Source: Pedobacter glucosidilyticus DSM 23534
GTDB lineage: Bacteria; Bacteroidota; Bacteroidia; Sphingobacteriales; Sphingobacteriaceae
Assembly: GCF_000425145.1 (NCBI RefSeq)
Contig: NZ_AULF01000015.1
Location: forward strand, 1 to 64,000
Direction of reading: 5' to 3'
DNA length: 64,000 nt
The notes beneath the pieces were generated by a model, which was given only the letters and a program-made list of their open reading frames with translations, did not search any database and was not told where the DNA came from. This document shows positions 8,477 through 17,599 of this stretch, piece by piece (position 1 is the stretch's first letter; the number at the start of each line of letters is the position of its first letter). Made by a program: the position numbers and the translations under genes.

Positions 8477-9136
8477 ATGAAATTTTTTATAGATACCGCA
8501 AACCTTGCACAAATTAAAGAAGCACAAGATTTAGGCGTATTAGATGGCGTAACTACCAACCCAAGCTTAATGGCTAAAGAAGGTATTACCGGAGAAGAAA
8601 ACGTTTTAAATCATTACAGAGCTATTTGCGATCTTGTTGATGATAACGTTAGTGCAGAAGTAATTTCTACAGATTTTGAAGGTATGGTAAAAGAAGGTGA
8701 AGCTTTAGCTGCTTTAAACCCTAAAATTGTAGTAAAAATCCCTATGATTAAAGACGGTATTAAAGCTTTAAAGTATTTCAGTAGCAAAGGAATCAGAACC
8801 AATTGTACTTTAATTTTCTCTGCTGGGCAAGCACTTTTGGCTGCTAAAGCAGGCGCAAGTTATGTGTCTCCTTTCTTAGGTCGTTTAGATGATATTGGTG
8901 CTGATAGCTTTGGTTTAATTGAAGATATTCGTTTAATATTTGATAATTACGGATATGAAACCGAAATTTTAGCAGCTTCTATCAGAAACTCTGTACATAT
9001 TGTAGAGTGTGCTAAAATTGGCGCCGATGTAATGACTGGACCTTTATCTTCTATCATGGGATTATTAAAACACCCATTAACTGATAACGGTTTAGCACAG
9101 TTTTTAGCAGACCACGCTAAAGCAGCAGGTAAATAA
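8477..9136 (+). CDS. fsa: Fructose-6-phosphate aldolase / small transaldolase
   Basis: The 219-aa length and sequence match the short TalC/FSA subfamily of transaldolases. The N-terminus is MKFFIDTANLAQI, TTNPSL lies at 26-31, and the Schiff-base lysine is in VVKIPM (Lys87). GIRTNCTLIFS and YVSPFLGRLDD are the usual barrel-strand motifs. It either transfers dihydroxyacetone units in the non-oxidative pentose phosphate pathway or cleaves fructose 6-phosphate; the two activities cannot be separated by sequence alone. The gene appears monocistronic, with its own promoter and a hairpin downstream. Confidence 0.9.
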   Translation: MKFFIDTANLAQIKEAQDLGVLDGVTTNPSLMAKEGITGEENVLNHYRAICDLVDDNVSAEVISTDFEGMVKEGEALAALNPKIVVKIPMIKDGIKALKYFSSKGIRTNCTLIFSAGQALLAAKAGASYVSPFLGRLDDIGADSFGLIEDIRLIFDNYGYETEILAASIRNSVHIVECAKIGADVMTGPLSSIMGLLKHPLTDNGLAQFLADHAKAAGK

Positions 9137-9187
9137 ACTTGGTGATATAATAAAAGAGCGAAATTAAAAAGCTCTTTCTAAAAAAAG

Positions 9188-9233
9188 TCCTCAATATTTA
9201 GTTTATCAACTTTATATTGAGGATTTGTTATTT
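9188..9233 (+). terminator. Probable terminator after fsa
   Basis: A 10-bp perfect stem (TCCTCAATAT, 9188-9197, with 9214-9223) around a 16-nt loop is followed by a T-rich stretch. A second, weaker hairpin (9153-9159 with 9171-9177) precedes it. Confidence 0.5.
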
Positions 9234-9388
9234 AATAGTTCTTCGTATGATAGGATAATTAATAATGATTTTCAGATTGTCTAAAGTCAAATTTGTTATC
9301 AAATATCCAGAACAAAGAAAATTTATTCACATTAGCCTACATCATCAATTATTATCATAAGATTTGTAAACTTATTTCTAAATCTTAA

Positions 9389-11224
9389 ATGAAACTTGTT
9401 ATAGCCGAAAAACCATCTGTTGCCCGCGAACTCGCAAAAGTTTTTGGAGCCACCAATAAAAAAGGGGGATATATAGAAGGAAAAGGCTATAGTTTTACTT
9501 GGGCATTTGGTCATTTATTGCAATTGGCACCTCCACAAGATTATGGTTTTTACGGATGGAAACAGCAAAATTTACCCATGCTTCCGCATAAATTTAAGTT
9601 GGCCGTAAGAAAAATTAAAACCAAAGATGGGGTAATAGAAGACCCTGCCGTAAGAAAGCAATTAGATGTTATCAAAGCTTTGTTTGATGAGTGTACAGAA
9701 ATTATAGTTGCTACTGATGCTGGGCGAGAAGGAGAGCTCATCTTTCGATATATTTACTATTATTTGAAATGTAAAAAGCCTTTCCGCCGTTTATGGATTT
9801 CTTCTCAAACAGATGCTGCTATTAAAGATGGTTTTAGAAACCTCAAACCCGGGTCTGATTATGATACGCTTTTTAATTCGGCCCATTGCCGCTCAGAGTC
9901 TGATTGGTTAGTAGGGATGAATGCTACCCAAGCTTTAAGTATCTCGGCAGGAAACAAAGCCGTACTTTCTTTGGGAAGGGTGCAAACGCCAACCTTAGCT
10001 ATGATTTGCCAGCGCTATCTTGAAATTCAACAATTTGTACCTCAAATATATTTTCAGGTAGCCATACAATTAAATAAAGATGGACATCTTTTTAGAGCTA
10101 TCTCAGCAGTAAATTATAAAAGCAAAGAAGAAGCAGAAACCGTTTTAGGTCAGGTTTTAGATGTTGCAGCTGGACATCCAACAGGTGGGCATATCACCAA
10201 AGTAGAAGCAAAAGCTAAAAAAGAACCACCACCTTTACTGCATGATTTAAGTAGCTTACAGCAGGAAGCTAATAAGAAAAAAGGTTATACTGCCGACCAA
10301 ACATTGGGTATTTTACAACAATTATATGAAAGTAAGTTGGTTACCTATCCGCGTACAGGAAGCAGATACATTGGAGATGATATTTATGCAGGTATACCAG
10401 CTTTAATTGCCAAGTACCAACAGCATCCACAATTTGGTAAACAAGCCGAATATTTAGCCACCATAAAGCTTAATAAGCGAAGTGTTAATGCTAAAAAAGT
10501 GACAGATCACCATGCTATTTTACCAACTGGCGAAAATGCCGGCTATTCATCAGAAGATAAGCAAGCTGTGTATGATATGGTTGTTGGTCGTATGTTAGAA
10601 GCTTTTCATCAAGAGTGTATCAAAGAAACTACGAAGATAAGTGTAAGTTCTGGGGCTGATTTTATAGCCAACGGTACGGTGATACAATCTGCGGGTTGGC
10701 GTTCGGTTTTTAATGATCCTGATGATGAAAAGAAAGAGGGCGAAAACGCTTCTCTACCAAAAGTAGCTCAAGATGAGTATTTACCTGTTACCAATAAAGC
10801 TGTTTTAGAAAAACAAACCAAGCCTAAGCCCTTGTATACCGAGGCTACTTTACTTAAAGCATTAGAAACTTGCGGTAAAGATATAGAAGATGAAGAGCTA
10901 CGTTACGCCATGAAAGAAAGTGGTTTAGGTACACCTGCTACCCGGGCATCCATCATAGAAACACTAATTAAACGAGAGTATATCGGTAGGGAGAAAAAGA
11001 ATTTAGTACCTACTAAAAAGGGCTTAGCCGTTTATGAGGTGGTAAAAGATAAAAAAATAGCCCATGCCGAGCTTACCGGACAGTGGGAAAAACGTTTAGA
11101 AGAAATAAGATCTGGTGCTTCTGTACAAGATTTTAAGGCAGAAATAACAGCTTATACCAAAACCATCACACAAGAGCTACTAGCAGCAGGGCAAGGTTTG
11201 CATCAAGTTTTGCAAGAGTCTTAA
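9389..11224 (+). CDS. topB: DNA topoisomerase III (type IA)
   Basis: The 611-aa protein begins with the Toprim signature MKLVIAEKPSVARELAKVFG. It has the acidic Toprim motif ATDAGREGELI (about 110-120) and the active-site tyrosine in VTYPRTGSRY (Tyr320). SLGRVQTPTLAMI and the GLGTPATRASIIETL motif in the last third are typical of TopB. It relaxes negative supercoils and decatenates via a single-strand break. No C-terminal zinc fingers are seen, as in other short TopB forms. It ends about 50 bp from the convergent NtrC-type regulator. Confidence 0.93.
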   Translation: MKLVIAEKPSVARELAKVFGATNKKGGYIEGKGYSFTWAFGHLLQLAPPQDYGFYGWKQQNLPMLPHKFKLAVRKIKTKDGVIEDPAVRKQLDVIKALFDECTEIIVATDAGREGELIFRYIYYYLKCKKPFRRLWISSQTDAAIKDGFRNLKPGSDYDTLFNSAHCRSESDWLVGMNATQALSISAGNKAVLSLGRVQTPTLAMICQRYLEIQQFVPQIYFQVAIQLNKDGHLFRAISAVNYKSKEEAETVLGQVLDVAAGHPTGGHITKVEAKAKKEPPPLLHDLSSLQQEANKKKGYTADQTLGILQQLYESKLVTYPRTGSRYIGDDIYAGIPALIAKYQQHPQFGKQAEYLATIKLNKRSVNAKKVTDHHAILPTGENAGYSSEDKQAVYDMVVGRMLEAFHQECIKETTKISVSSGADFIANGTVIQSAGWRSVFNDPDDEKKEGENASLPKVAQDEYLPVTNKAVLEKQTKPKPLYTEATLLKALETCGKDIEDEELRYAMKESGLGTPATRASIIETLIKREYIGREKKNLVPTKKGLAVYEVVKDKKIAHAELTGQWEKRLEEIRSGASVQDFKAEITAYTKTITQELLAAGQGLHQVLQES

Positions 11225-11275
11225 TAAAATTTATTTAGAGCTATAAAGGGTATGGTATTCTTAAATAAGCTATAT

Positions 11276-12613
11276 TCAATCTATCTCATAACGCTCAATT
11301 TTAGCATAAAGCGTTTTTCTGTCAATATTTAAAAGTTTAGCTGCTTTAGATTTATTATATTTTACTTTCTCTAAAGTTTGTGTAATCAAAAGTTTTTCAT
11401 TTTGCTCGTTAATAGCTTTTAAATCTGATGTAGAATCATTTTGAACGGCTTGTTGTCTGTTTACTGTAAATAACATTTCATCAGGTAAAGCGCTTACTTC
11501 TGCCGTTTCTGTAGGGCTTAAAAGTACCATTCTTTTAATCACATTTTTAAGCTCTCTTAAGTTTCCTGGCCATGAATAGCGTAGCAATAAATCTTTAACT
11601 TCTGGCGATAGCAGTTTTACATTTCTTTGCAATTCCTGATTAGAAAGGTTGATGAAATGAGTAATAAAAAGCTCTAAATCTTTTCCTCTTGCCCTTAATG
11701 GAGGTAATTGAATTTTAAACTCATTTAAACGGTGGTACAGGTCTTCTCTGAAATCTCCACGAGCTACACTATCCATTAAATCATCATTGGTAGCTGTTAA
11801 AATTCTAACATCAACTTTAATTTGTTTGGTGCTTCCTAAAGGTTGTATAGTTCTTTCTTGCAAGGCCCTTAATAACTTTACCTGCACTTCATAACTTAAA
11901 TTACCAACCTCATCCAAAAATAAAGTACCGCCATTAGCAACTTCAAATTGCCCTTTTTTATCTTGTAAAGCACCTGTAAAAGCACCTTTAATATGTCCAA
12001 AAAGCTCGCTAGCAGCTAAATCTTTAGATAAAGCTCCGCAGTCTATAGCTATAAAAGGTTTATGGTTGCGGTTGCTTTGGGTATGGATGGTTCTTGCGGC
12101 ATATTCTTTTCCTGTTCCACTTTCTCCCTGAATGATAACCGACATATCCGTAGGGGCAACCAAATCTATATAACTGTATAATTTATTAGCCTCTGGGCTA
12201 TTGCCTTTAATAATGGTATCAGGACTAGTACTTTTTTTAGGTAAACTTTCTACTTTTTTATTCAAAGCATTACTCATGATCATGAGTAATTCATCAGGAT
12301 TCACAGGTTTGGTGATATAATCAAAAGCACCTAGTCTCATTGCTTTAACAGCCGTTGGTACATCGTTGAAACTGGTCATGATGATAGCAGACATTCCTAA
12401 ATTTTTGTGGGCAACATGGTTTAAAATGTCTAAACCTGTACCATCTGGCAAACGGTAGTCTAGCAATAATAGGTCAAAAGAGTTTTCATCAAGCAGTTTA
12501 AGACCATTTTTGATGGTATTTGCTGCTTCTACCACATGTTGGTGTTTTTTTAAAAAACCTTGTAAGAGTTGTGAAAAAGTAATATCGTCTTCAACGATAA
12601 GTATTTTTGCCAT
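11276..12613 (-). CDS. Sigma-54-dependent NtrC-family response regulator
   Basis: The 445-aa product has a receiver domain (1-120) with acidic pocket EDD (8-10), phospho-acceptor Asp52 and Lys102. An AAA+ domain follows, with Walker A GESGTGKE (163-170), sigma-54-contacting GAFTGA (210-215) and Walker B GGTLFLDEVG (228-237). A Fis-type helix-turn-helix closes it (about 405-440, KSKAAKLLNIDRKTLYAKI). It should activate sigma-54 promoters after phosphorylation. The ATG at 12613 starts exactly at MAKILIVEDD; the longer frame to 12658 adds an implausible leader. No histidine kinase is adjacent, so its partner and targets are unknown. Confidence 0.9.
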   Translation of the reverse strand: MAKILIVEDDITFSQLLQGFLKKHQHVVEAANTIKNGLKLLDENSFDLLLLDYRLPDGTGLDILNHVAHKNLGMSAIIMTSFNDVPTAVKAMRLGAFDYITKPVNPDELLMIMSNALNKKVESLPKKSTSPDTIIKGNSPEANKLYSYIDLVAPTDMSVIIQGESGTGKEYAARTIHTQSNRNHKPFIAIDCGALSKDLAASELFGHIKGAFTGALQDKKGQFEVANGGTLFLDEVGNLSYEVQVKLLRALQERTIQPLGSTKQIKVDVRILTATNDDLMDSVARGDFREDLYHRLNEFKIQLPPLRARGKDLELFITHFINLSNQELQRNVKLLSPEVKDLLLRYSWPGNLRELKNVIKRMVLLSPTETAEVSALPDEMLFTVNRQQAVQNDSTSDLKAINEQNEKLLITQTLEKVKYNKSKAAKLLNIDRKTLYAKIERYEID

Positions 12614-12645
12614 AAAAACCTGTACTGTACAAGTTAAAAAACACA

Positions 12646-12669
12646 AAAGCCGGACCAAAGTCCGGCTTT
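12646..12669 (-). terminator. Terminator between the DTTKQ-repeat protein and NtrC-type regulator
   Basis: A perfect 10-bp stem AAAGCCGGAC (12646-12655) with 12660-12669 has a 4-nt loop and a T-rich tract on the minus-strand side. It lies about 40 bp after the stop of the gene at 12709-13131. Confidence 0.8.
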
Positions 12670-12708
12670 ATGCATCATTTATGTGTGTTAATTGTTAAAA
12701 TGATTAAT

Positions 12709-13131
12709 TTATTGTACTACTTTACCGTCTGCACCAATTCTGATGGCTCTTACTTCCTCACCTTTTTTTACCTCAATTTGGTAATACTCTTTATCTTCTG
12801 ATTTAACTAAAGTTGCTGAGCTAGGTATCCACTCTTTAAATAAATCTGCCTGTAAAGTGGTTTTTACTGCCTCTGGAAGATCTTCCATATTTACTGGAGT
12901 AGATTGCTCTGCGGTTTGAGTGTTTTGTTTAGTAGTGTCTTGCGCAACCTCACTATACATAGACTCTTCTTGCTTTGGCGCAGGTGTTTGTTTAGTAGTA
13001 TCCTGTTTCACCGTGTCTTGTTTGGTGGTGTCTTGCGAAGCAAATGTTCTGTCAAAAGATAATGATTTTGCTTCTGCTGTTGCTAATCCTGCGAATGCTA
13101 ATACTGCTGCTGATAAAATGAACTTTTTCAT
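12709..13131 (-). CDS. Secreted protein with DTTKQ repeats and PepSY-like C-terminus
   Basis: The 140-aa product carries a signal peptide (about 1-21, ending near AEAKS), then a low-complexity linker with repeated DTTKQ/DTVKQ units (about 33-75). A small C-terminal domain (about 80-140, LPEAVKTTL to IRIGADGKVVQ) follows. That domain resembles the PepSY-like proteins common in Bacteroidota periplasms (one LPxxVxxxL helix followed by a YxIEVKKG strand). Function is unknown. The linker is presumably a flexible spacer. It has its own terminator downstream. Confidence 0.65.
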   Translation of the reverse strand: MKKFILSAAVLAFAGLATAEAKSLSFDRTFASQDTTKQDTVKQDTTKQTPAPKQEESMYSEVAQDTTKQNTQTAEQSTPVNMEDLPEAVKTTLQADLFKEWIPSSATLVKSEDKEYYQIEVKKGEEVRAIRIGADGKVVQ

Positions 13132-13315
13132 AACTTATATATTTAATTTTAATGTTTAACAATACAAACCTATGTTTGATAATGATGCCAAACGATAAAT
13201 AATAATATAAGTGTTTGATAATTAGAATTTTAAAAAATGTATGAGTATTTCTTTATTGTAGATAAACTCCACACTTTGTTGCATCATACAACGATTTATT
13301 TACTTCATACCCAGT

Positions 13316-14230
13316 TTAAACTTCTCCTTTTATTTCTTCAAGTTTGAATTTATAGGCCATACTGCTGACTTTAATAGGTAGTTTCAGCTCTTCGCTCATG
13401 GTGTGTATAAAACAAGCGCCATAGTAAAAAATAAAGGACGAATAGAAAATGTATAGCATCACCAATAAAATGGCACCAGAAGTACCATAAATCTCATTAA
13501 TATTAGAGTTGATAAGTGCTGCTTTCAGGATGATTTTTCCGATAGTAAATAAAATAGCTGTAAAAGTGCTTCCTAAAAAACTAATACGCCAATAGGGTTT
13601 TCCATCAGCAATAAACCTAAAAGCAATGCTAAACCAAGTAGTAGCTACGCTTAAAAATATCAGTTCGTTAAGAAAATTACCTAAAATAGGCAGGTAGCCA
13701 AATTCTTTTTCCAGATATATTCTTATCCCTTCTAATAGAAAAACTATAAATAATAAAAAACCACCTAAGCTTATGATACCCAAGGATTTTGCCCTTTGCC
13801 TGATATGGAATTTAAAACCGGGATGTTCTTTTACTTTGATACTCCATAACTGGTTAATGGTATTTCTGATGATGACAAATAGGGTAGTAGAAACAAAGAG
13901 CAAAAAAATAAACCCCAAAACGGTGATGTACCACGTTTCGCTCATGGCATAAATATTTCTTAAAATGCTTCTTATTTCATCTGCGCTAACAGTTCCTATA
14001 TTTTCAGAAAGTTTTTCCAGTATATTTTGTCCAAATTCTTTTCGGTTAAAGAACATCCCAAACAATTGTAAAAGCACAATAATGATAGCCGGTAAGGCAA
14101 AAGTTGCGAAAAAAGCTGTAGAAGCAGCTAGTCTTAAAGGGTCGTTTTTCTTAAAATTCTCAAAAGCAAGTCTGGCAAATAAAGTAAAATGTTTTAAATG
14201 CCTTATAAATCTCTTTCTTTTAGATTCCAT
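13316..14230 (-). CDS. YihY/BrkB-family inner-membrane protein
   Basis: The 304-aa product begins with a basic cytoplasmic segment (MESKRKRFIRHLKHF). It has about six hydrophobic helices and the family features RLAASTAFFATFALPAIIIVLLQ near the start and YGTSGAILLVMLYIFYSSFIFYYGACF near the end. These define the YihY/BrkB family, historically mislabelled ribonuclease BN. The transport or envelope role is not established. It faces proB divergently across about 108 bp. Confidence 0.88.
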   Translation of the reverse strand: MESKRKRFIRHLKHFTLFARLAFENFKKNDPLRLAASTAFFATFALPAIIIVLLQLFGMFFNRKEFGQNILEKLSENIGTVSADEIRSILRNIYAMSETWYITVLGFIFLLFVSTTLFVIIRNTINQLWSIKVKEHPGFKFHIRQRAKSLGIISLGGFLLFIVFLLEGIRIYLEKEFGYLPILGNFLNELIFLSVATTWFSIAFRFIADGKPYWRISFLGSTFTAILFTIGKIILKAALINSNINEIYGTSGAILLVMLYIFYSSFIFYYGACFIHTMSEELKLPIKVSSMAYKFKLEEIKGEV

Positions 14231-14338
14231 ACCATGAGTTAAACAAAAATAGAACCACTAAAAAAGCAGCTTTAATTGCACTGATTTAACCTAATTCAAT
14301 TCAAATTTTTATAGTTTTACGCTTCAAATAAAAAGAGA

Positions 14339-15373
14339 TTGAAGAAGCCCATAATCGTTATCAAATTTGGTTCGGCCTCCATTACCACTAGTAAAGGAGA
14401 GCTTGATGAACTGGTAGTGAGTGAAATAGCCCGTCAGATTGCCCAATTACATCAAAATTATAATATTGTTTTAGTTTCATCGGGTGCGGTAGCAGCAGGT
14501 AAAAAGCATTTACAACAATATGCAGGCACTTTAATAGAGCGTAAAGCGGCAGCAGCCATTGGCAATCCTTTGTTATTGCAAACCTATTCTAAATATTTTG
14601 CGCCTTTTCAATTAGCAATTGCCCAAAGTTTGTGCGAGCGTCATCATTTCTCTAACAGAGACCAGTTTTTACAGCTTAAAAAAACCTATGAAGAACTCTG
14701 GAAAAACGGTATCATACCCGTTGCCAATGAAAATGATGTGGTGAGCAACCTCGAACTTAAGTTTTCTGATAATGATGAATTAGCAACTTTAATAGCGGTT
14801 GGTTTTGGTGCCGAGCAGATTTTATACAGCACTTCTGTTCCGGGTGTTTTAGATGCCGATGGACAAGTGATTCCAGAAATAAAAGTGATAGATAAAGAAG
14901 CTTTATCCCTAGCTAAAAAGGAGAAATCTGCCGTAGGTTTAGGTGGGATGACATCTAAACTTAACTTTGCCCGTTTAGCAACCCAAATGGGTATAAAAGC
15001 TGTAATTTTTGGCGTACGTACACAAGATGGCATTTTAAAAGCCATTAAAGGAGAAACTGGTACAGTATGTTTGGCACAGCCTTGTAACATTCCATCCAGA
15101 AATAAATGGTTGGCCAGCGGTAGTTTGGTTACCGGGCAGCTTCAGGTTGATGATGGAGCACAAAAAGCTTTAAAAGCAAGACATAGTTTATTAGCTGTAG
15201 GCGTTAAAAAAGTATTAAGAGATTTTGAAGCAGGCGAGGTGTTTGAAATTTCAGACGAGAAAGGCATAGCTTTCGCAGTGGCAAAATCTAAAATAGATTC
15301 AAAAATTTTAAGTTCAGATACCAAAAAGCAAAACTTGGAAATTGCTCATGCAGATGACATCGTTTTACTTTAA
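14339..15373 (+). CDS. proB: Glutamate 5-kinase
   Basis: This 344-aa enzyme phosphorylates glutamate, the first step of proline synthesis. The amino-acid-kinase domain has IVIKFGSASIT (6-16), VSSGAVAAGKKHL and NENDVVS, GMTSKL is in the nucleotide site, and a PUA-like C-terminal domain is present (about 255-335). The start is TTG at 14339, preceded by an A/G-rich AAAAAGAGA; no ATG precedes the conserved first strand. proA follows after 12 bp, so the two form an operon. proC is not seen here. Confidence 0.92.
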   Translation: MKKPIIVIKFGSASITTSKGELDELVVSEIARQIAQLHQNYNIVLVSSGAVAAGKKHLQQYAGTLIERKAAAAIGNPLLLQTYSKYFAPFQLAIAQSLCERHHFSNRDQFLQLKKTYEELWKNGIIPVANENDVVSNLELKFSDNDELATLIAVGFGAEQILYSTSVPGVLDADGQVIPEIKVIDKEALSLAKKEKSAVGLGGMTSKLNFARLATQMGIKAVIFGVRTQDGILKAIKGETGTVCLAQPCNIPSRNKWLASGSLVTGQLQVDDGAQKALKARHSLLAVGVKKVLRDFEAGEVFEISDEKGIAFAVAKSKIDSKILSSDTKKQNLEIAHADDIVLL

Positions 15374-15385
15374 ATTTTATAGGAA

Positions 15386-16633
15386 ATGGAAAATATTCAG
15401 GATATATTAAAAGCAGCATCCAAAGCAACAACAGTCATTAAAAATTTATCTGCGGAAAAAAAGCAGGCTGTTTTACACGATTTAGCTAAAGATTTAATCA
15501 AGCATAGCGATTTGATTATAGCTGAAAATCAGAAGGATTTAGTTAAAATGGATGATGCAGATCCTAAAAAAGATAGGCTATTACTTTCTGCCGATAGAAT
15601 TATTGGCTTGGCTAAAAGCGTAAATGAAGTTGCTGTTTTAGAAGATCCAACGGGGCAGCTTTTATCAGAGAAAACCTTACCTAACGGACTTCAAGTGCAA
15701 AAGAAAACAGTTGCACTGGGTGTTGTTGGGGTGATATATGAATCGAGACCTAATGTAACCATAGATGTAGCTGCTTTATGTATACGCTCGGGTAATGTTT
15801 GTTTGCTAAGAGGCGGTACCGATGCTTATTTTACCAATATCTGTTTGGTAGATATTATCCGTAATGTTTTAATGGCACATCAGCTAAATCCTGATATTGT
15901 ACAGCTGATGCCGGTAGACCGTAAATATGTGCAAGAATTGCTTACAGCAACCAAATATGTAGATATTATTATCCCTAGAGGCTCGCAGCAATTGATAGAT
16001 TTTGTAAGACAAAACGCTAAAGTTCCGGTAATAGAAACTGGTGCTGGGGTTTGCCATACTTATGTAGAAAGTACTGCTAATTTAGAAAAGGCATCAAAAA
16101 TTATCACCAATGCTAAAGTGAGCAGACCATCTGTTTGTAATTCTTTAGACACCGTTGTCGTGGATAGAAGTGTTACCGCAGATTTATTGAAATTAGTTGC
16201 TGATGATTTGCTACCTCATGCCGTAGAAATTTTCGCTGATGATTATGCTCATCAAATCCTGAGCGATTTAAAATATCCTTTCCTGCAAAGGGCAGAAGCA
16301 GAAGACTTTGGTCGCGAGTTTTTATCCCTAAAATGTTCTGTTAAAGTTGTGGATGGGATAGAGGAAGCTTTAGCGCATATTAGCGAGTTTTCTTCCAAAC
16401 ATTCTGAAGCTATTGTTTCAGAAGATCCAGATCTTATCCACAAATTTATGAATGATGTTGATGCTGCGGCTGTTTATGCCAATGCTTCAACTCGCTTTAC
16501 CGATGGTGGCGAGTTTGGTCTAGGTGCAGAAATAGGCATCTCTACGCAAAAACTACACGCTCGTGGTCCTTTTGCATTAGAAAAACTCGTGACAGAAAAA
16601 TGGTATGTGACAGGTAACGGGCAGGTGAGGTAA
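15386..16633 (+). CDS. proA: Glutamate-5-semialdehyde dehydrogenase (gamma-glutamyl phosphate reductase)
   Basis: The 415-aa protein reduces gamma-glutamyl phosphate with NADPH, the second step of proline synthesis. Family motifs include VIYESRPNVTIDVAALCIRS (117-136), RGGTDA and the catalytic cysteine in SRPSVCNSLD (Cys251). The C-terminus RFTDGGEFGLGAEIGIST is also characteristic. It is translated from an ATG 12 bp after proB with GGAAA upstream, consistent with a two-gene proBA operon. No terminator is evident downstream. Confidence 0.94.
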   Translation: MENIQDILKAASKATTVIKNLSAEKKQAVLHDLAKDLIKHSDLIIAENQKDLVKMDDADPKKDRLLLSADRIIGLAKSVNEVAVLEDPTGQLLSEKTLPNGLQVQKKTVALGVVGVIYESRPNVTIDVAALCIRSGNVCLLRGGTDAYFTNICLVDIIRNVLMAHQLNPDIVQLMPVDRKYVQELLTATKYVDIIIPRGSQQLIDFVRQNAKVPVIETGAGVCHTYVESTANLEKASKIITNAKVSRPSVCNSLDTVVVDRSVTADLLKLVADDLLPHAVEIFADDYAHQILSDLKYPFLQRAEAEDFGREFLSLKCSVKVVDGIEEALAHISEFSSKHSEAIVSEDPDLIHKFMNDVDAAAVYANASTRFTDGGEFGLGAEIGISTQKLHARGPFALEKLVTEKWYVTGNGQVR

Positions 16634-16642
16634 GTTTTGGGA

Positions 16643-16665
16643 GTCCGCAGTCGGTGGTCCGCAGT
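16643..16665. repeat. Short direct repeat GTCCGCAGT
   Basis: Two exact copies of GTCCGCAGT (16643-16651 and 16657-16665) and a degenerate third (near 16669) lie in the 120-bp gap between proA and the next gene. The block is locally GC-rich compared with its surroundings. Confidence 0.5.
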
Positions 16666-16753
16666 TTGAAGTCTGGGTGGTTAAAGCTGGTGGTTTTTGA
16701 AAGAAGAACATTCAGAGGAATAGTTTGTTCATCATATATTAACATTTAAAAAG

Positions 16754-17599
16754 ATGAAACATATACTTATCATATTGGCGTTATTTTGCTTTTCTTGTAA
16801 TGAAAAAGCGCAAACACAAGACAAAAAGCGAGATCAGTTTGCAACCATCAGTTCTTACTTTCATCCGGATTGGGCTAATCAAAAACATTGGGATGATGGC
16901 TTGGCAGAAGTAGCTGTTTATGAAGCCACTCGTACCATTTACGGTAAAGTAAGAAGTTTTGATTATACCTATATCACTGTATCAGAAGATTTTAATAAAG
17001 CTTTTAGGGTTAAAACCGATGATTACCAGCGTAAAGATCTTTACAAAGTATTAAAAGTGAATGCTTTTGCTCGTATCCCTACGGATAATTATCCTTATCA
17101 TTTCTTAACTTCTATGTTTTTCCTCAGAGAAAACGCTTTGGTATTAGATAAAATGACTACTAGCTCGCAAGAGTGGTGCGGCAATACTTTTAAAGAATAC
17201 CTTCAAGACCATAAAGGTTTTAATCTTGCCTATCATTCTTATTGGGATAACGAAGGCGATGGGGAAACCAAAATTGCAGCAGGAATTTTATTAGAAGACC
17301 AATTAAATTATACTTTAAGAGCCTTGAAATTTCAAGAAGGTTTAACCTTCTCCGCTCCGGTTTTAGAAAGTCAGATTAGCAGTAAAGTAGGCAAGCTAAA
17401 AGTTTACGACGCCAATTTTAAAATTAGCGATGATAAAGCTTCTAACACTTGGAAGGTAGAGCTTACTTTAGAGAAAGATAAAGTAAATATGTATTATTTT
17501 GCGAAAGCTTATCCTAACGTACTCATGAAACAAAATACTTGGGACGGTAGAAACCTCGTTTTAAAAGACCTTTCTAGATATGCTTATTGGCAACAATAA
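16754..17599 (+). CDS. Hypothetical lipoprotein, paired with GH113-like gene
   Basis: The 281-aa product has a short lipoprotein signal with lipobox CFSC (Cys15), then a mostly beta region. Conserved-looking segments are HWDDGLAEVAVYEATRTIYGK, KMTTSSQEWCGNTFKEY and YHSYWDNEGDGE. I recognise no named domain. It overlaps the next gene by 20 bp, which indicates translational coupling. The partner looks like a glycosidase, so this protein may help it at the cell surface; that is inference. Confidence 0.7.
   Translation: MKHILIILALFCFSCNEKAQTQDKKRDQFATISSYFHPDWANQKHWDDGLAEVAVYEATRTIYGKVRSFDYTYITVSEDFNKAFRVKTDDYQRKDLYKVLKVNAFARIPTDNYPYHFLTSMFFLRENALVLDKMTTSSQEWCGNTFKEYLQDHKGFNLAYHSYWDNEGDGETKIAAGILLEDQLNYTLRALKFQEGLTFSAPVLESQISSKVGKLKVYDANFKISDDKASNTWKVELTLEKDKVNMYYFAKAYPNVLMKQNTWDGRNLVLKDLSRYAYWQQ

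Noticed and set aside
12920-13159. Cysteine-rich 79-codon plus-strand frame
   Set aside because: It is a mirror of the DTTKQ repeats on the opposite strand.
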